Below, piece after piece: positions 6,822 to 14,288 of a stretch of DNA of 18,690 nucleotides (positions are counted from its first letter, which is position 1; the number at the start of each line of letters is the position of its first letter). The DNA lies in the NCBI GenBank assembly GCA_040902425.1, contig JBBDXI010000083.1, forward strand, positions 1 to 18,690. Reading direction: 5' to 3'. A program made the position numbers and the translations under genes. A model generated the notes under the pieces. That model was not told the DNA's origin, searched no databases, and saw only the letters and a list, made by a program, of their open reading frames with translations. Origin of the DNA: JBBDXI01 sp040902425 (GTDB taxonomy: Bacteria > Planctomycetota > Phycisphaerae > Phycisphaerales > UBA1924).

Positions 6822-6834
6822 CCCCGCCGCTTCC

Positions 6835-7713
6835 ATGTCTACCGATCCCATCATCTCCTGCCGCGAGGTTGTCAAGCACTTCGACGGGCGCACGGTTCTT
6901 GAAGGCGTCTCCCTGGAGGTCTACCCCGGGGAGACGATGGTCATCATGGGCGGCTCGGGCTCGGGCAAGAGCACGCTCCTGCGGCTCATGATCGGGTCGC
7001 TCCTCCCCGACGGGGGGGAGATCCGTCTTTTCGGGCGTGACATCGCCACGCTGACCGAGGAGGGGCTGAACGACGTCCGCAAGAAGTTCGGGATCCTGTT
7101 CCAGTCCGGGGCGCTCTTCAACTCCATGACCCTCCGCGAGAACGTGTCGCTGCCGCTGATCGAGCACACCGACCTCTCCCGCGAGATCATCGACATCCAG
7201 GTGAAGATCAAGCTGGAGCAGGTCGGCCTGCGCGAGCACGCGGAGAAGTACCCCGCCCAGATCAGCGGCGGGATGAAGAAGCGGGCGGGGCTGGCGCGGG
7301 CGCTGGCACTGGACCCGCGGATCCTGTTTTATGATGAGCCCTCGGCGGGGCTGGACCCGGTCACCAGCGCCGAGATCGACCGCCTCATCACCGGCCTCTC
7401 CCGCAAGGCCGGCGTCACCTCCGTCGTGGTCACCCACGAGATGGACTCGGCCTTCGCCATCGCCGACCGGATGGCCATGCTCGACAAGGGCCGCATGCTC
7501 AAGGTCGAGTCGCGGGCGTGGTACGACCGGCTCCGCCAGATGACCGACCTGGCCGCGGCGACGCTCCCCGATGATGAGCGGCTCATCCGGCAGTTCCTGC
7601 GCGGGGATGCGGACGGCCCGATCACGGACCGGCGGGCCCGGACGAACTACGCGGAGGACCTGCTGGGGAAGATGATCGCGCCCGTGGTCCCCAGCGTCGA
7701 GACGACCCGGTAG
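6835..7713 (+). CDS. ABC transporter ATP-binding protein, MlaF-like
   Basis: The 292-residue protein is the ATPase of an MCE-type lipid transporter. It has Walker A GGSGSGKS (39-46), Q-loop ILFQSGALFNSMTLRENVSL, signature ISGGMKKRAGLARAL, Walker B ILFYDEPSAGLDP and H-loop VVVTHEMDSAFAIADRMAML. The QSGALFNSMTLRENV and FYDEPSAGLDPV forms are characteristic of MlaF and its relatives. A C-terminal extension of some 40 residues follows the core. It lies 45 bases before the MCE gene, the expected partner. It differs clearly in sequence from the other Mla-type ATPase at 3767-4636, so the two are distant paralogues rather than a recent duplication. The usual MlaE permease gene is absent. Confidence 0.92.
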   Translation: MSTDPIISCREVVKHFDGRTVLEGVSLEVYPGETMVIMGGSGSGKSTLLRLMIGSLLPDGGEIRLFGRDIATLTEEGLNDVRKKFGILFQSGALFNSMTLRENVSLPLIEHTDLSREIIDIQVKIKLEQVGLREHAEKYPAQISGGMKKRAGLARALALDPRILFYDEPSAGLDPVTSAEIDRLITGLSRKAGVTSVVVTHEMDSAFAIADRMAMLDKGRMLKVESRAWYDRLRQMTDLAAATLPDDERLIRQFLRGDADGPITDRRARTNYAEDLLGKMIAPVVPSVETTR

Positions 7714-7745
7714 GGCAGCGCCCGGTTTGCCCCCGCTTACTTCGC

Positions 7746-7751
7746 TACGCT
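7746..7751 (+). promoter_or_regulatory. -10-like TACGCT before the MCE gene
   Basis: TACGCT is followed by TGTGGCC, seven bases, then the ATG at 7759. This favours the ATG over the GTG at 7753, which begins only one base after the hexamer. Confidence 0.5.
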
Positions 7752-7758
7752 TGTGGCC

Positions 7759-9051
7759 ATGCCCGCCCGCCCCGGCACCCGCAACAACCTCATCGCCGGC
7801 CTGTTCGTGATCGCCAGCACTGTTCTGGCGGTGGTCATCAGCATCATCGTCTCCGGGGCCCAGAAGCGGCTGATCCCCACCAACCGGTACGTGGTCCGCT
7901 TCAGCCTCGAGGACGGGGCCTTCGGGGTCAAGCGCGGCTCCATCGTCAGCCTGGGCGGGCAGGAGGTCGGGCGCGTCACGGGCGTCGAGTTCGCCTATGC
8001 CCCCGGCGGCCAGGCCAGCGCTGTCGATGTCCACATCGCGGTGCGATCCAGCGTGACCCTGTACGAGGATGCCTGGGCCTTCCTCGAGCGCCCGCTGCTG
8101 GGCACGATCAGCACGCTGAACATCCCCAGCGCCGGCACCGGGGCCGTGGCGCAGCACCGGGGCACGGGGCCGATCCTGGAAGAGGGGGAGGTGCTCCCGG
8201 GGCGGCTCGCGGCCCCGGCCTTCCTGGCCCAGGCGGGGTGGGGCCCCAAGCAGATCGCCGAGTTCCAGGTCATCCTCACCGAGACCAGCCGGCTCGTCAC
8301 CAACCTGGAGCGGATCACGACCAGGTTCGACGCGGAGATCGACCCGACCATCGCCGCCTTCCGCGGCGTCGTCAGCGACGTCTCCTCCGTCACCTCCGAG
8401 TTCCGCCAGAAGATGCCGGCGTGGACCCGGGGGGTGGACGAGTTCCTTGCCAAGACCCACGAGTCCGCGGCCCGGCTCAACGCAGCGCTCGACACCGCCG
8501 AGGGGGCGGTGCGCGACCTGCGCGAGATAGTGGCGGCCAACCGGCCGTCGGTCGAGCGCTCGATCGCGAACATCGAGGAGGCCACGGCCCGTTTCAACCG
8601 CGAGTCGATGCCGCTGCTGAACGAGGCGCTGGACAAGTCGGCCCGCGGGGCCGAGGAGTTCGCGGGGTCGGCCGCGCGCTTCAGCGCCCTGCTCGCCCGC
8701 GAGCTGCCGAGCATCGAGCACACGCTGGCGAACCTGCGGCTGGCGTCGGAGCAGATCCGCCTGACGGGGATCGAGGTCCGCCGGAACCCGTGGCGGATCC
8801 TTTACCAGCCGTCGCGGAAGGAGCTGGAGTCGGAGCTCTTCTACAGCGCAGCGCGGACGTACGCCCATGCGGTGTCCGACCTGCGGGCCGCCAGCGAGGC
8901 CCTGGCGGCGGCGTCGGCCGCCCCGTCGGCCCTGCCGGAGGTCCAGCGAGAATCGGCGGCCCAGCTCCAACAGCGGCTGGAAGAGGCGTTCAGGCTGTAC
9001 CAGGACGCCGAGCGGGCCCTGCTGAAAGAGATGGGCGAGAAATCCAGATAA
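7759..9051 (+). CDS. MCE-domain (MlaD-family) lipid-binding protein
   Basis: About 430 residues. One N-terminal membrane anchor (about residues 11-33, LIAGLFVIASTVLAVVISII) follows a short cytoplasmic stretch. The MCE domain comes next (about 40-140): YVVRFSLEDGAFGVKRGSIV, then LGGQEVGRVTGVEF, a variant of the usual GLxxGxxVxxxGxxVG pattern, and LLGTISTLNIPSAGTG. Residues about 170-340 are helical and probably coiled-coil, and a helical Ala/Glu-rich region ends the protein. MlaD-type proteins form periplasmic hexamers that receive or deliver phospholipids. The preceding MlaF-like ATPase is the natural partner, and the next gene encodes an exported lipase-like enzyme. An ATG start at 7759 is favoured by the hexamer spacing; GTG at 7753 is the alternative. 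Confidence 0.88.
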   Translation: MPARPGTRNNLIAGLFVIASTVLAVVISIIVSGAQKRLIPTNRYVVRFSLEDGAFGVKRGSIVSLGGQEVGRVTGVEFAYAPGGQASAVDVHIAVRSSVTLYEDAWAFLERPLLGTISTLNIPSAGTGAVAQHRGTGPILEEGEVLPGRLAAPAFLAQAGWGPKQIAEFQVILTETSRLVTNLERITTRFDAEIDPTIAAFRGVVSDVSSVTSEFRQKMPAWTRGVDEFLAKTHESAARLNAALDTAEGAVRDLREIVAANRPSVERSIANIEEATARFNRESMPLLNEALDKSARGAEEFAGSAARFSALLARELPSIEHTLANLRLASEQIRLTGIEVRRNPWRILYQPSRKELESELFYSAARTYAHAVSDLRAASEALAAASAAPSALPEVQRESAAQLQQRLEEAFRLYQDAERALLKEMGEKSR

Positions 9052-9152
9052 TCGGGGCGTGTTCGTGGACGGGCGCGGAACGTCCCGGCGGGTCCGCGGC
9101 TACAACCAGAGGGGTCGAGCCCGCCCCCCCCTCCGGCCCCCGCGGGTCACGG

Positions 9153-10397
9153 ATGAGCACGATGAACACACGAAGCACCGCCCTTGCCCTTCTCGCCCTC
9201 GCCCCCGCGGCGGCGCTCGCGCAGCAGGCGCCGCCGGAGCCGCGCACGCCGATCGCCGACGCCGTGGGGCACTACGCGAACAAGGCCGCCGGCAAGGTCG
9301 GTCAGTATGCCCGCGCCGCCGAGGCCGCGGCCCGCGGCGCCGCGGATGAGGCCAAAGCCTGGGCCCACCGCGCGGCGGCCGCCGCCGCCCCCCCCCCGGG
9401 GGGGCTCGTCTTCACGCCCCCCGCGCCCGCGGGCACCTCCGCAGCGCCCCCCGCGCTCGCCTGGACCCCCGGCGCCGACTATGCGCGGCCGCTGCCCGCG
9501 CGCGTCGTCGTGCTGGTGCACGGGCTGGATGAGGAGGGCGGCATCTGGAACGAGCTCGCCCCCGGCGCGGCCGGGGCGGGCCACACGGTGATCCGCTTCG
9601 ACTACCCCAACGACCAGCCCCTGGCCCACTCGGCGGGCCTGCTCGCCGAGGCCCTGCGGGAGCTGCACGGTCGCGGCGTCGCCCGCGTCGATCTGGTCTG
9701 CCACTCGATGGGCGGGCTGGTGGCGCGGGATGTGCTCACGCGGCCGGGCGCGTATGCGGGCGATGGCGCCGCGAAGGCGGGGCTGCCGGCGGTCGAGCGG
9801 TTCATCATGCTCGGCACACCCAACGGCGGGTCGTCGTGGGCGTACTTCGAGCCCGTGACCGAGGCCCGCGAGCAGGTCGCCCGCTGGCTGCAGGATGACG
9901 ACGACGACCCGCGCCAACTGCTGGGCTTCCTCGCCGACGGGCGGGGCGAGGCGGGGCGCGACCTGCTCCCCGGTTCGGAGTTTCTCATCGACCTGAACTC
10001 GCGCCCGGTGCCCACCGGCGTGGCGATCACCAACATCATCGGCGAGGTCCGCCCGACGGGGGAGGCGTTCCTGCCGTGCCTGACGGCGGCGGGCCCCGTG
10101 AGCGACGTGCTGGGCGAGGGCCGGGCCCGCGCGGTGGCCGACGCCCTGCGCTCCGCGGCCGCGGGCCTGGGCGATGCGGTGGTGCCGATCAGCTCGGCGG
10201 AGCTCGCGGGCGTGGAGGACACCGTGCGGGTGTGCGCCAGCCACCGGGGGATGCTGCGTGCGTCGAAGGTGGAGCGGTTGGTCCTGAACGAGCCGCTTGC
10301 CGAGGCGGCCCCCGCGATCCCGGTCATCCTCGACCGCCTCGCACGGCCGGCGCCCGGCGCAGCGACCGCGGGCGGGCCCGGGCCCGCCAAGCGCTAG
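9153..10397 (+). CDS. Exported alpha/beta-hydrolase, lipase/PGAP1-like
   Basis: The 414-residue protein starts MSTMNTRSTALALLALAPAA with a signal peptide, probably cut after ALAQ (residue 24). Residues 35-80 are an alanine-rich helical stretch, followed by a Pro/Gly linker. The hydrolase domain starts near 115: VVVLVHGLDEEGGIWNE (oxyanion region), then LVCHSMGGLVARD with nucleophile Ser185. FIMLGTPNGGSSWAYF is typical of lipase/PGAP1-like and DUF676 enzymes. Asp341 (GDAVVP) and His364 (CASHRGML) complete a plausible catalytic triad. The substrate is unknown; the order ATPase, MCE protein, hydrolase suggests envelope lipids. I see no convincing TANNNT or Shine-Dalgarno site before it, and ATG at 9162 is an alternative start. 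The stop shares CTAG with the convergent TPR gene. A C10G7 run at 9388-9404 does not disturb the frame. Confidence 0.85.
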   Translation: MSTMNTRSTALALLALAPAAALAQQAPPEPRTPIADAVGHYANKAAGKVGQYARAAEAAARGAADEAKAWAHRAAAAAAPPPGGLVFTPPAPAGTSAAPPALAWTPGADYARPLPARVVVLVHGLDEEGGIWNELAPGAAGAGHTVIRFDYPNDQPLAHSAGLLAEALRELHGRGVARVDLVCHSMGGLVARDVLTRPGAYAGDGAAKAGLPAVERFIMLGTPNGGSSWAYFEPVTEAREQVARWLQDDDDDPRQLLGFLADGRGEAGRDLLPGSEFLIDLNSRPVPTGVAITNIIGEVRPTGEAFLPCLTAAGPVSDVLGEGRARAVADALRSAAAGLGDAVVPISSAELAGVEDTVRVCASHRGMLRASKVERLVLNEPLAEAAPAIPVILDRLARPAPGAATAGGPGPAKR

Positions 10398-11194
10398 AAC
10401 GCGGCCGCGGGGGGCGGCGGGCCGCTCTGCTCCTGCTCCTCCATCCGAGTGAGGGCCGCGCGGAAGCGGGGCTCCTCGCGGAGGGCGGCGAACTCCTCGG
10501 CGGCCCCGAGCATGAGCCGGTCGTTGAAGCCGCGCTTGAGCAGGGCATCCACCGCCCCGAGGGCGGCGTCGGTCTTGCCGAGCATGGCCCGGGCCGCGGC
10601 CAGCCGGTAGAAGGAGTCGGCATCGCCGCGTTCCCCGGCCTCGGCCTCCAGCTCCTCCACCAGCCGCCAGTACTTCCCGGCCCCGATCTGGTCGCCCATG
10701 CGGTGGCAGCACCAGGCCATGTAGTAGATCACCGTCGCGTCCTGGGGGCGGCGCTCCAGCACGGCGCCGTACATCCGCAGGGACGCCTCGTAGGCGCCCA
10801 GCCCCCCGTCGTGCTCGCCCAGCTCGCGCCGCGCCTCGCCCAGCACGAAGTGGGCGAAGGGCGCCCGCCGCCCCTGGGGCTCCAGCTCGATGAGGCGGGG
10901 GACGAGGTCCGCGGCGGCCCGCCACGCCTCGCGCGCCTCCGCCGTGCGGCCGGACCAGGTGTACCGCAGGGCCAGCCAGTAGCGGGCGCGGAGGTGCTCG
11001 GGGCTCTGCGTGATGAACTCCAGGAGCGCGGGGATGTCGCGCGGGAGCATGCCGGAGGCGGCCATGGTCCGCATGAGGGGGCGGACGGGGTTGCCGCGGG
11101 AGTCCACGAGCTTCGGCGCGCGGGTGACCATGCTGGCCGCGAAGGTCGCCAGCCCGCACACCGCCGCGATCATCCACACCGCCGCGGCCCGCAT
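10394..11194 (-). CDS. TPR-repeat protein with N-terminal membrane anchor
   Basis: The 266-residue protein begins MRAAAVWMIAAVCGLATFAA, a single membrane anchor or uncleaved signal. From about residue 50 to 245 it is a run of helical pairs with TPR spacing, for example LRARYWLALRYTWSGRTAEA, FAHFVLGEARRELGEHDGG, ATVIYYMAWCCHRMGDQIGA and DSFYRLAAARAMLGKTDAAL. TPR arrays are protein-binding scaffolds; no partner can be named. The start is firm: AGGAAGG lies six bases before the ATG at 11194, one of the few strong Shine-Dalgarno sites here. The C-terminus (PPPPAAAF) is low complexity. It is divergent from hisS and its 3' end overlaps the hydrolase gene by four bases. Confidence 0.8.
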   Translation of the reverse strand: MRAAAVWMIAAVCGLATFAASMVTRAPKLVDSRGNPVRPLMRTMAASGMLPRDIPALLEFITQSPEHLRARYWLALRYTWSGRTAEAREAWRAAADLVPRLIELEPQGRRAPFAHFVLGEARRELGEHDGGLGAYEASLRMYGAVLERRPQDATVIYYMAWCCHRMGDQIGAGKYWRLVEELEAEAGERGDADSFYRLAAARAMLGKTDAALGAVDALLKRGFNDRLMLGAAEEFAALREEPRFRAALTRMEEQEQSGPPPPAAAF

Positions 11195-11238
11195 GGAGAG
11201 CCTTCCTGTGGGGGCAGGCGTCCCGCCGGCCGCTCCTC

Positions 11239-11244
11239 TACCCT
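11239..11244 (+). promoter_or_regulatory. -10-like TACCCT before hisS
   Basis: TACCCT is followed by ACCACCC, seven bases, then the ATG at 11252. There is no Shine-Dalgarno sequence, so a leaderless start is predicted. The minus strand of the same bases reads TAGGGT, which could serve the divergent TPR gene. Confidence 0.5.
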
Positions 11245-11251
11245 ACCACCC

Positions 11252-12676
11252 ATGCCCCCGCCCGACCAGAGCAAACGGTCCTTCCAGGCCCCCAAGGGCA
11301 CCCGGGACTTCTACCCGCCGGAGCTGCTGCGGCGGCGGTACATCGAGAAGGCGTGGCGGGACACGGCCATCCGGCACGGGTTCGAGGAGATCGACGGGCC
11401 GACGTTCGAGCACACCGAGTTGTACACGGTGAAGAGCGGGGAGGCGATCCTCGGTGAGGTCTTCAACGTGTTTTCGGGGAAGGACCAGGAGCAGGTGAAG
11501 GAGGCGGCGGGGGGGCGGGCGCCGTACGCGCTGCGGCCGGAGTTCACGCCGACGCTGGCGCGGATGTACGCGGCGCAGGCGGGGAGCCTGCCGAAGCCAA
11601 CGAAGTGGTTCTGGCAGCAGAACTGTTTCAGGGCGGAGAGGCCGCAGAGGGGGAGGTTGAGGGAGTTTGGGCAGTGGAATGTGGATTTCTTGGGGGGCGA
11701 CGAATCAGCCGAGAGCAGAGCTGCCGCAGATTCCGAGGTGATTGCGACTTGCGCGGCACTGCTGCGGACCACAGGGTTGAAGGTTGGCGAAGTCATTATC
11801 AAAGTGTGTGATCGTCGGCTGATTGCCTCGCTTGGCTTGATCGCGAGCCGTATCGGCATGGCAGAGGCGACGCTCTTCGATCTTCTTGATCGCCGGTCCA
11901 AGATGGAGCCAAATAAGTTCGCCGACCTTGCGTCCTCGGCTGGCCTCGACATCGACGCCCTCGACCACAACGCGGTGCTGGCCAGCAAGTACACGAGAGG
12001 AGAACTCACCGTTTCGGACTTTCGACCAAAGTTCCACAGCGACTACGGGGACGAGTACTGTCGCAACTGGGAACTTGATTTCGCACCACTGTTCGCAGTG
12101 GAACAAGCCATCGCTCGGTCTGAGGTCGGCGAGTGGTGCCAACTCGATTTCTCGGTCGTCCGCGGCCTCGCCTACTACACCGGCATGGTCTTCGAGGTCC
12201 ACGAGGCCTCCGGCGCTGAGCGGGCCATTGCGGGGGGCGGGCGGTATGACAACCTCATCGAGCTGTTCGGCGGGCCGCCGACGCCCGCGGTTGGGTTCGG
12301 CATGGGGGATGTGGTTCTTTCCAACATCCTCCAGGACAAGGGCCTCATGCCCGAGGGGCGAGCCCTGCTCGACAGGCTCTCTGAGCCCGGCGCGAGCCTC
12401 CGGCCCGATGTGTTCGTGATCTCCAACGGCCAGCCGGAGTCCGACGCCGCGCTGCGCCCCCTCGTCGCCGACCTCCGCCGCAAGAACCTCCACGCCCGGC
12501 ACACCTACAAGACGACGAAGAACATCGGCAAGCTCCTGAAGGAAGCCAGCGACGCCCACGCCCGATTCGGGGCCATCATCGAGTCCGCGGCCGAGGCGAC
12601 GCTGAAAGACCTGGAGACCGGCACGCAAGAGAAGGTCCCGCTCGCCGCGATCGCCGATCGCGCGAAGCGCCCCTGA
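11252..12676 (+). CDS. hisS: Histidyl-tRNA synthetase
   Basis: The 474-residue class II synthetase charges tRNA-His; typical bacterial forms are about 420-450. It shows the N-terminal APKGTRDFYPPE and motif 1 region HGFEEIDGPTFEHTELY. YALRPEFTPTLARMY is followed by motif 2 FRAERPQRGRLREFGQWNVD (126-145). The histidine-specific motifs are RGLAYYTGMVFEV (304-316) and AIAGGGRYDNLIELFGG, and motif 3 is PAVGFGMGDVVL. An anticodon-binding domain follows from about residue 385 (DVFVISNGQ). The ATG at 11252 is fixed by homology and by the hexamer seven bases upstream. The middle of the gene, about 11641-12120, has distinctly lower G+C than its ends while the protein stays intact. The gene converges on the Ycf46-like gene, with 23 bases between stops. 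Confidence 0.95.
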   Translation: MPPPDQSKRSFQAPKGTRDFYPPELLRRRYIEKAWRDTAIRHGFEEIDGPTFEHTELYTVKSGEAILGEVFNVFSGKDQEQVKEAAGGRAPYALRPEFTPTLARMYAAQAGSLPKPTKWFWQQNCFRAERPQRGRLREFGQWNVDFLGGDESAESRAAADSEVIATCAALLRTTGLKVGEVIIKVCDRRLIASLGLIASRIGMAEATLFDLLDRRSKMEPNKFADLASSAGLDIDALDHNAVLASKYTRGELTVSDFRPKFHSDYGDEYCRNWELDFAPLFAVEQAIARSEVGEWCQLDFSVVRGLAYYTGMVFEVHEASGAERAIAGGGRYDNLIELFGGPPTPAVGFGMGDVVLSNILQDKGLMPEGRALLDRLSEPGASLRPDVFVISNGQPESDAALRPLVADLRRKNLHARHTYKTTKNIGKLLKEASDAHARFGAIIESAAEATLKDLETGTQEKVPLAAIADRAKRP

Positions 12677-12699
12677 CCCTTCCTCCCCGCGCAGCGGCG

Positions 12700-14211
12700 C
12701 TAGTCCGCCTCCGCGCACCGCCCCTTCGCCCACTCCCGCAGGCCCTCGATCCGCTCGGCCATCGTCACCGAGAGGGGCGGCGACGCCCGCAGCGCCTTCA
12801 CGAGCATCGCTGTCGTCAGTTCGCCCTTGCTGCTGAACGCCTCGTGCAGCCCGGCGATCACGCCCTGCTCGATCTCGGCCCCGCTGTACCCCTCGCTGGT
12901 GTGCGAGAGGGCCCCGAGGTCGAACTTCGCGGGGTCCCGGCCGCGCCTCTTCAGGTGGATCGCGAAGATCGCCTCCCTTGCCTCGCCGGTCGGCAGGTCC
13001 ACGAAAAAGATCTCGTCGAACCGGCCCTTGCGCAGCAGCTCGGGCGGGAGCGCCTCGATGTCGTTGGCGGTGGCCGCCAGGAAGACCGGCGCAGAGTGCT
13101 CCTGCATCCACGTGAGGAGCGTCCCGAACATCCGCTGGCTGAGGCCGCCGTCGATGCTCCGGCTGGCCGCGGAGGCGAAGCCCTTCTCGATCTCGTCGAT
13201 CCAGAGGACCACGGGGGCCATGATCTCGGCCTGGCGCAGGGCGTCGCGGAGGCGGCGCTCGGACTCCCCGATGTAGCGGTCGTAGAGCACGGAGGGGTCC
13301 AGCCGCATCAGGGGCCGGCGCCACGCCGTGGCGATCGCCTTGGCGCACAGGCTCTTGCCCGCGCCCTGCACGCCGAGCATCAGCACGCCGCGGGGGGCCT
13401 CGAGGCCGAAGCTCTTCGCCTCCGTCGTCAGGGCCCGCTCGCGGTCCTTCAGCCACCGCTTCAGGCGGCGCAGGCCGCCGATCTGGTTCATGTCGGTTGG
13501 CGCCTGGACGAACTCCAGGAGGCCCTCGGACTGGATCAGCTCGCGCTTGCGCTGGAGGATGGTGGGCAGGTCGGCCGGGCAGAAGCGCTGGTCGCGCCAC
13601 GCCGCCTCGGTGATGACGTGCTCGATCTGCCGGCGCGTCAGGCCGCGGAGGTTCTGCACGAACGACTTGAGCTCCGCCTTGGAGACATCCAGGGTGATCG
13701 GGCGCTGCTTGTGCAGGTTCCGCAGGGTGGAGAGGATCAGCTTCTCGGTTTCCTCCGCGTCCGGAGCGGAGACCTCGAAGCGCGTCGCCTGGGAGCGCAG
13801 CACGGGAGGCAGGTCCTCGCGGTGGTCGATCAGCACCAGCTTCCCCGCGCGGGGCGTGTGCTCCAGGTGTTTCAGCAGGTCGCGGGCCGCTCGCAGGGTC
13901 CGCTCATCCGAGAGGTGCGCGATCAGGTCCAGCATTACCGAGAGCCGCGGCTCGGCGCCGCCGCCCCCACCGGCGTCTCCCGCGAGCGTGTAGAGCGCGG
14001 CGGCGGGGTGCTCGGTCCCCTCCTGAGCCGGGCTGCCGGAGAGGAGGCTGTCGCGCAGGCCGCGGACCACGGACCACTCGCGGACGGGCCACCCCAGGGC
14101 CATGGCGGCGTCGCGGGCGAGGCGCAGGGCGTGCTCTTCCTCGTCGGTGGCGATCCACACGCATGGGGCGGAGGATTGGAGGAGGGAGACGAGCCGGTCG
14201 GTGTCGGTCAC
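12700..14211 (-). CDS. Ycf46-like AAA+ ATPase
   Basis: The 503-residue protein has a helical N-terminal region (1-230) that includes a degenerate ATPase-like fold (KLVLIDHREDLPPVLRSQ around 124-141). A complete AAA+ module follows: Walker A GVQGAGKS (280-287), pore-loop-like DRYIGESERRLRDAL, Walker B VVLWIDE (334-340), sensor 1 ATAND (380-384), arginine finger in LLRKGRFDE, and a C-terminal lid with YSGAEIEQ. This is the layout of Ycf46, known from plastids and cyanobacteria but also present in other bacteria; its target is not established. The start is the GTG at 14211, six bases after TATCCT. In the absence of any photosynthesis gene nearby, a general chaperone or stress role is possible, but that is inference. 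Confidence 0.85.
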   Translation of the reverse strand: MTDTDRLVSLLQSSAPCVWIATDEEEHALRLARDAAMALGWPVREWSVVRGLRDSLLSGSPAQEGTEHPAAALYTLAGDAGGGGGAEPRLSVMLDLIAHLSDERTLRAARDLLKHLEHTPRAGKLVLIDHREDLPPVLRSQATRFEVSAPDAEETEKLILSTLRNLHKQRPITLDVSKAELKSFVQNLRGLTRRQIEHVITEAAWRDQRFCPADLPTILQRKRELIQSEGLLEFVQAPTDMNQIGGLRRLKRWLKDRERALTTEAKSFGLEAPRGVLMLGVQGAGKSLCAKAIATAWRRPLMRLDPSVLYDRYIGESERRLRDALRQAEIMAPVVLWIDEIEKGFASAASRSIDGGLSQRMFGTLLTWMQEHSAPVFLAATANDIEALPPELLRKGRFDEIFFVDLPTGEAREAIFAIHLKRRGRDPAKFDLGALSHTSEGYSGAEIEQGVIAGLHEAFSSKGELTTAMLVKALRASPPLSVTMAERIEGLREWAKGRCAEAD

Positions 14212-14217
14212 GGGGAG

Positions 14218-14223
14218 AGGATA
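14218..14223 (-). promoter_or_regulatory. -10-like TATCCT before the Ycf46-like gene
   Basis: TATCCT (14223 to 14218, minus strand) is followed by CTCCCC, six bases, then the GTG at 14211, predicting a leaderless message. Its -35 region falls inside the octamer repeat at 14229-14260. Confidence 0.5.
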
Positions 14224-14228
14224 CCAGT

Positions 14229-14260
14229 GACGGAGGGACGGAGGGACGGAGGGACGAAGG
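14229..14260. repeat. 8-bp tandem repeat, four copies of GACGGAGG
   Basis: The units are 14229-14236, 14237-14244, 14245-14252 (all perfect) and 14253-14260 (GACGAAGG, one change). The array fills most of the divergent gap between the Ycf46-like gene and the UbiA-family gene and begins five bases behind the TATCCT hexamer. It differs by one base per unit from the array at 17551-17582. Confidence 0.85.
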
Positions 14261-14276
14261 GAGCGGATGCGGGCGG

Positions 14277-14282
14277 TATGCT
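14277..14282 (+). promoter_or_regulatory. -10-like TATGCT before the UbiA-family gene
   Basis: TATGCT is followed by TGGGGC, six bases, then the GTG at 14289. The ATG inside the hexamer is out of frame with the gene. Confidence 0.5.
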
Positions 14283-14288
14283 TGGGGC

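Noticed and set aside
9060..9100. Possible terminator CGCGGA...TCCGCG after the MCE gene
   Set aside because: The 6-bp stem with a 13-base loop is weak and could be chance in such GC-rich sequence.
14229..14260. CRISPR-like array
   Set aside because: The units are contiguous 8-mers without spacers; the same holds for 17551-17582 and for the 15-mers near 2723-2825.
14163..14288. N-terminal extension of the UbiA-family protein through the octamer repeat
   Set aside because: The extension is repeat-encoded (RRDGGTEGRRDEG-like) and crosses the Ycf46-like gene's promoter. The GTG at 14289 fits homology and the upstream hexamer.
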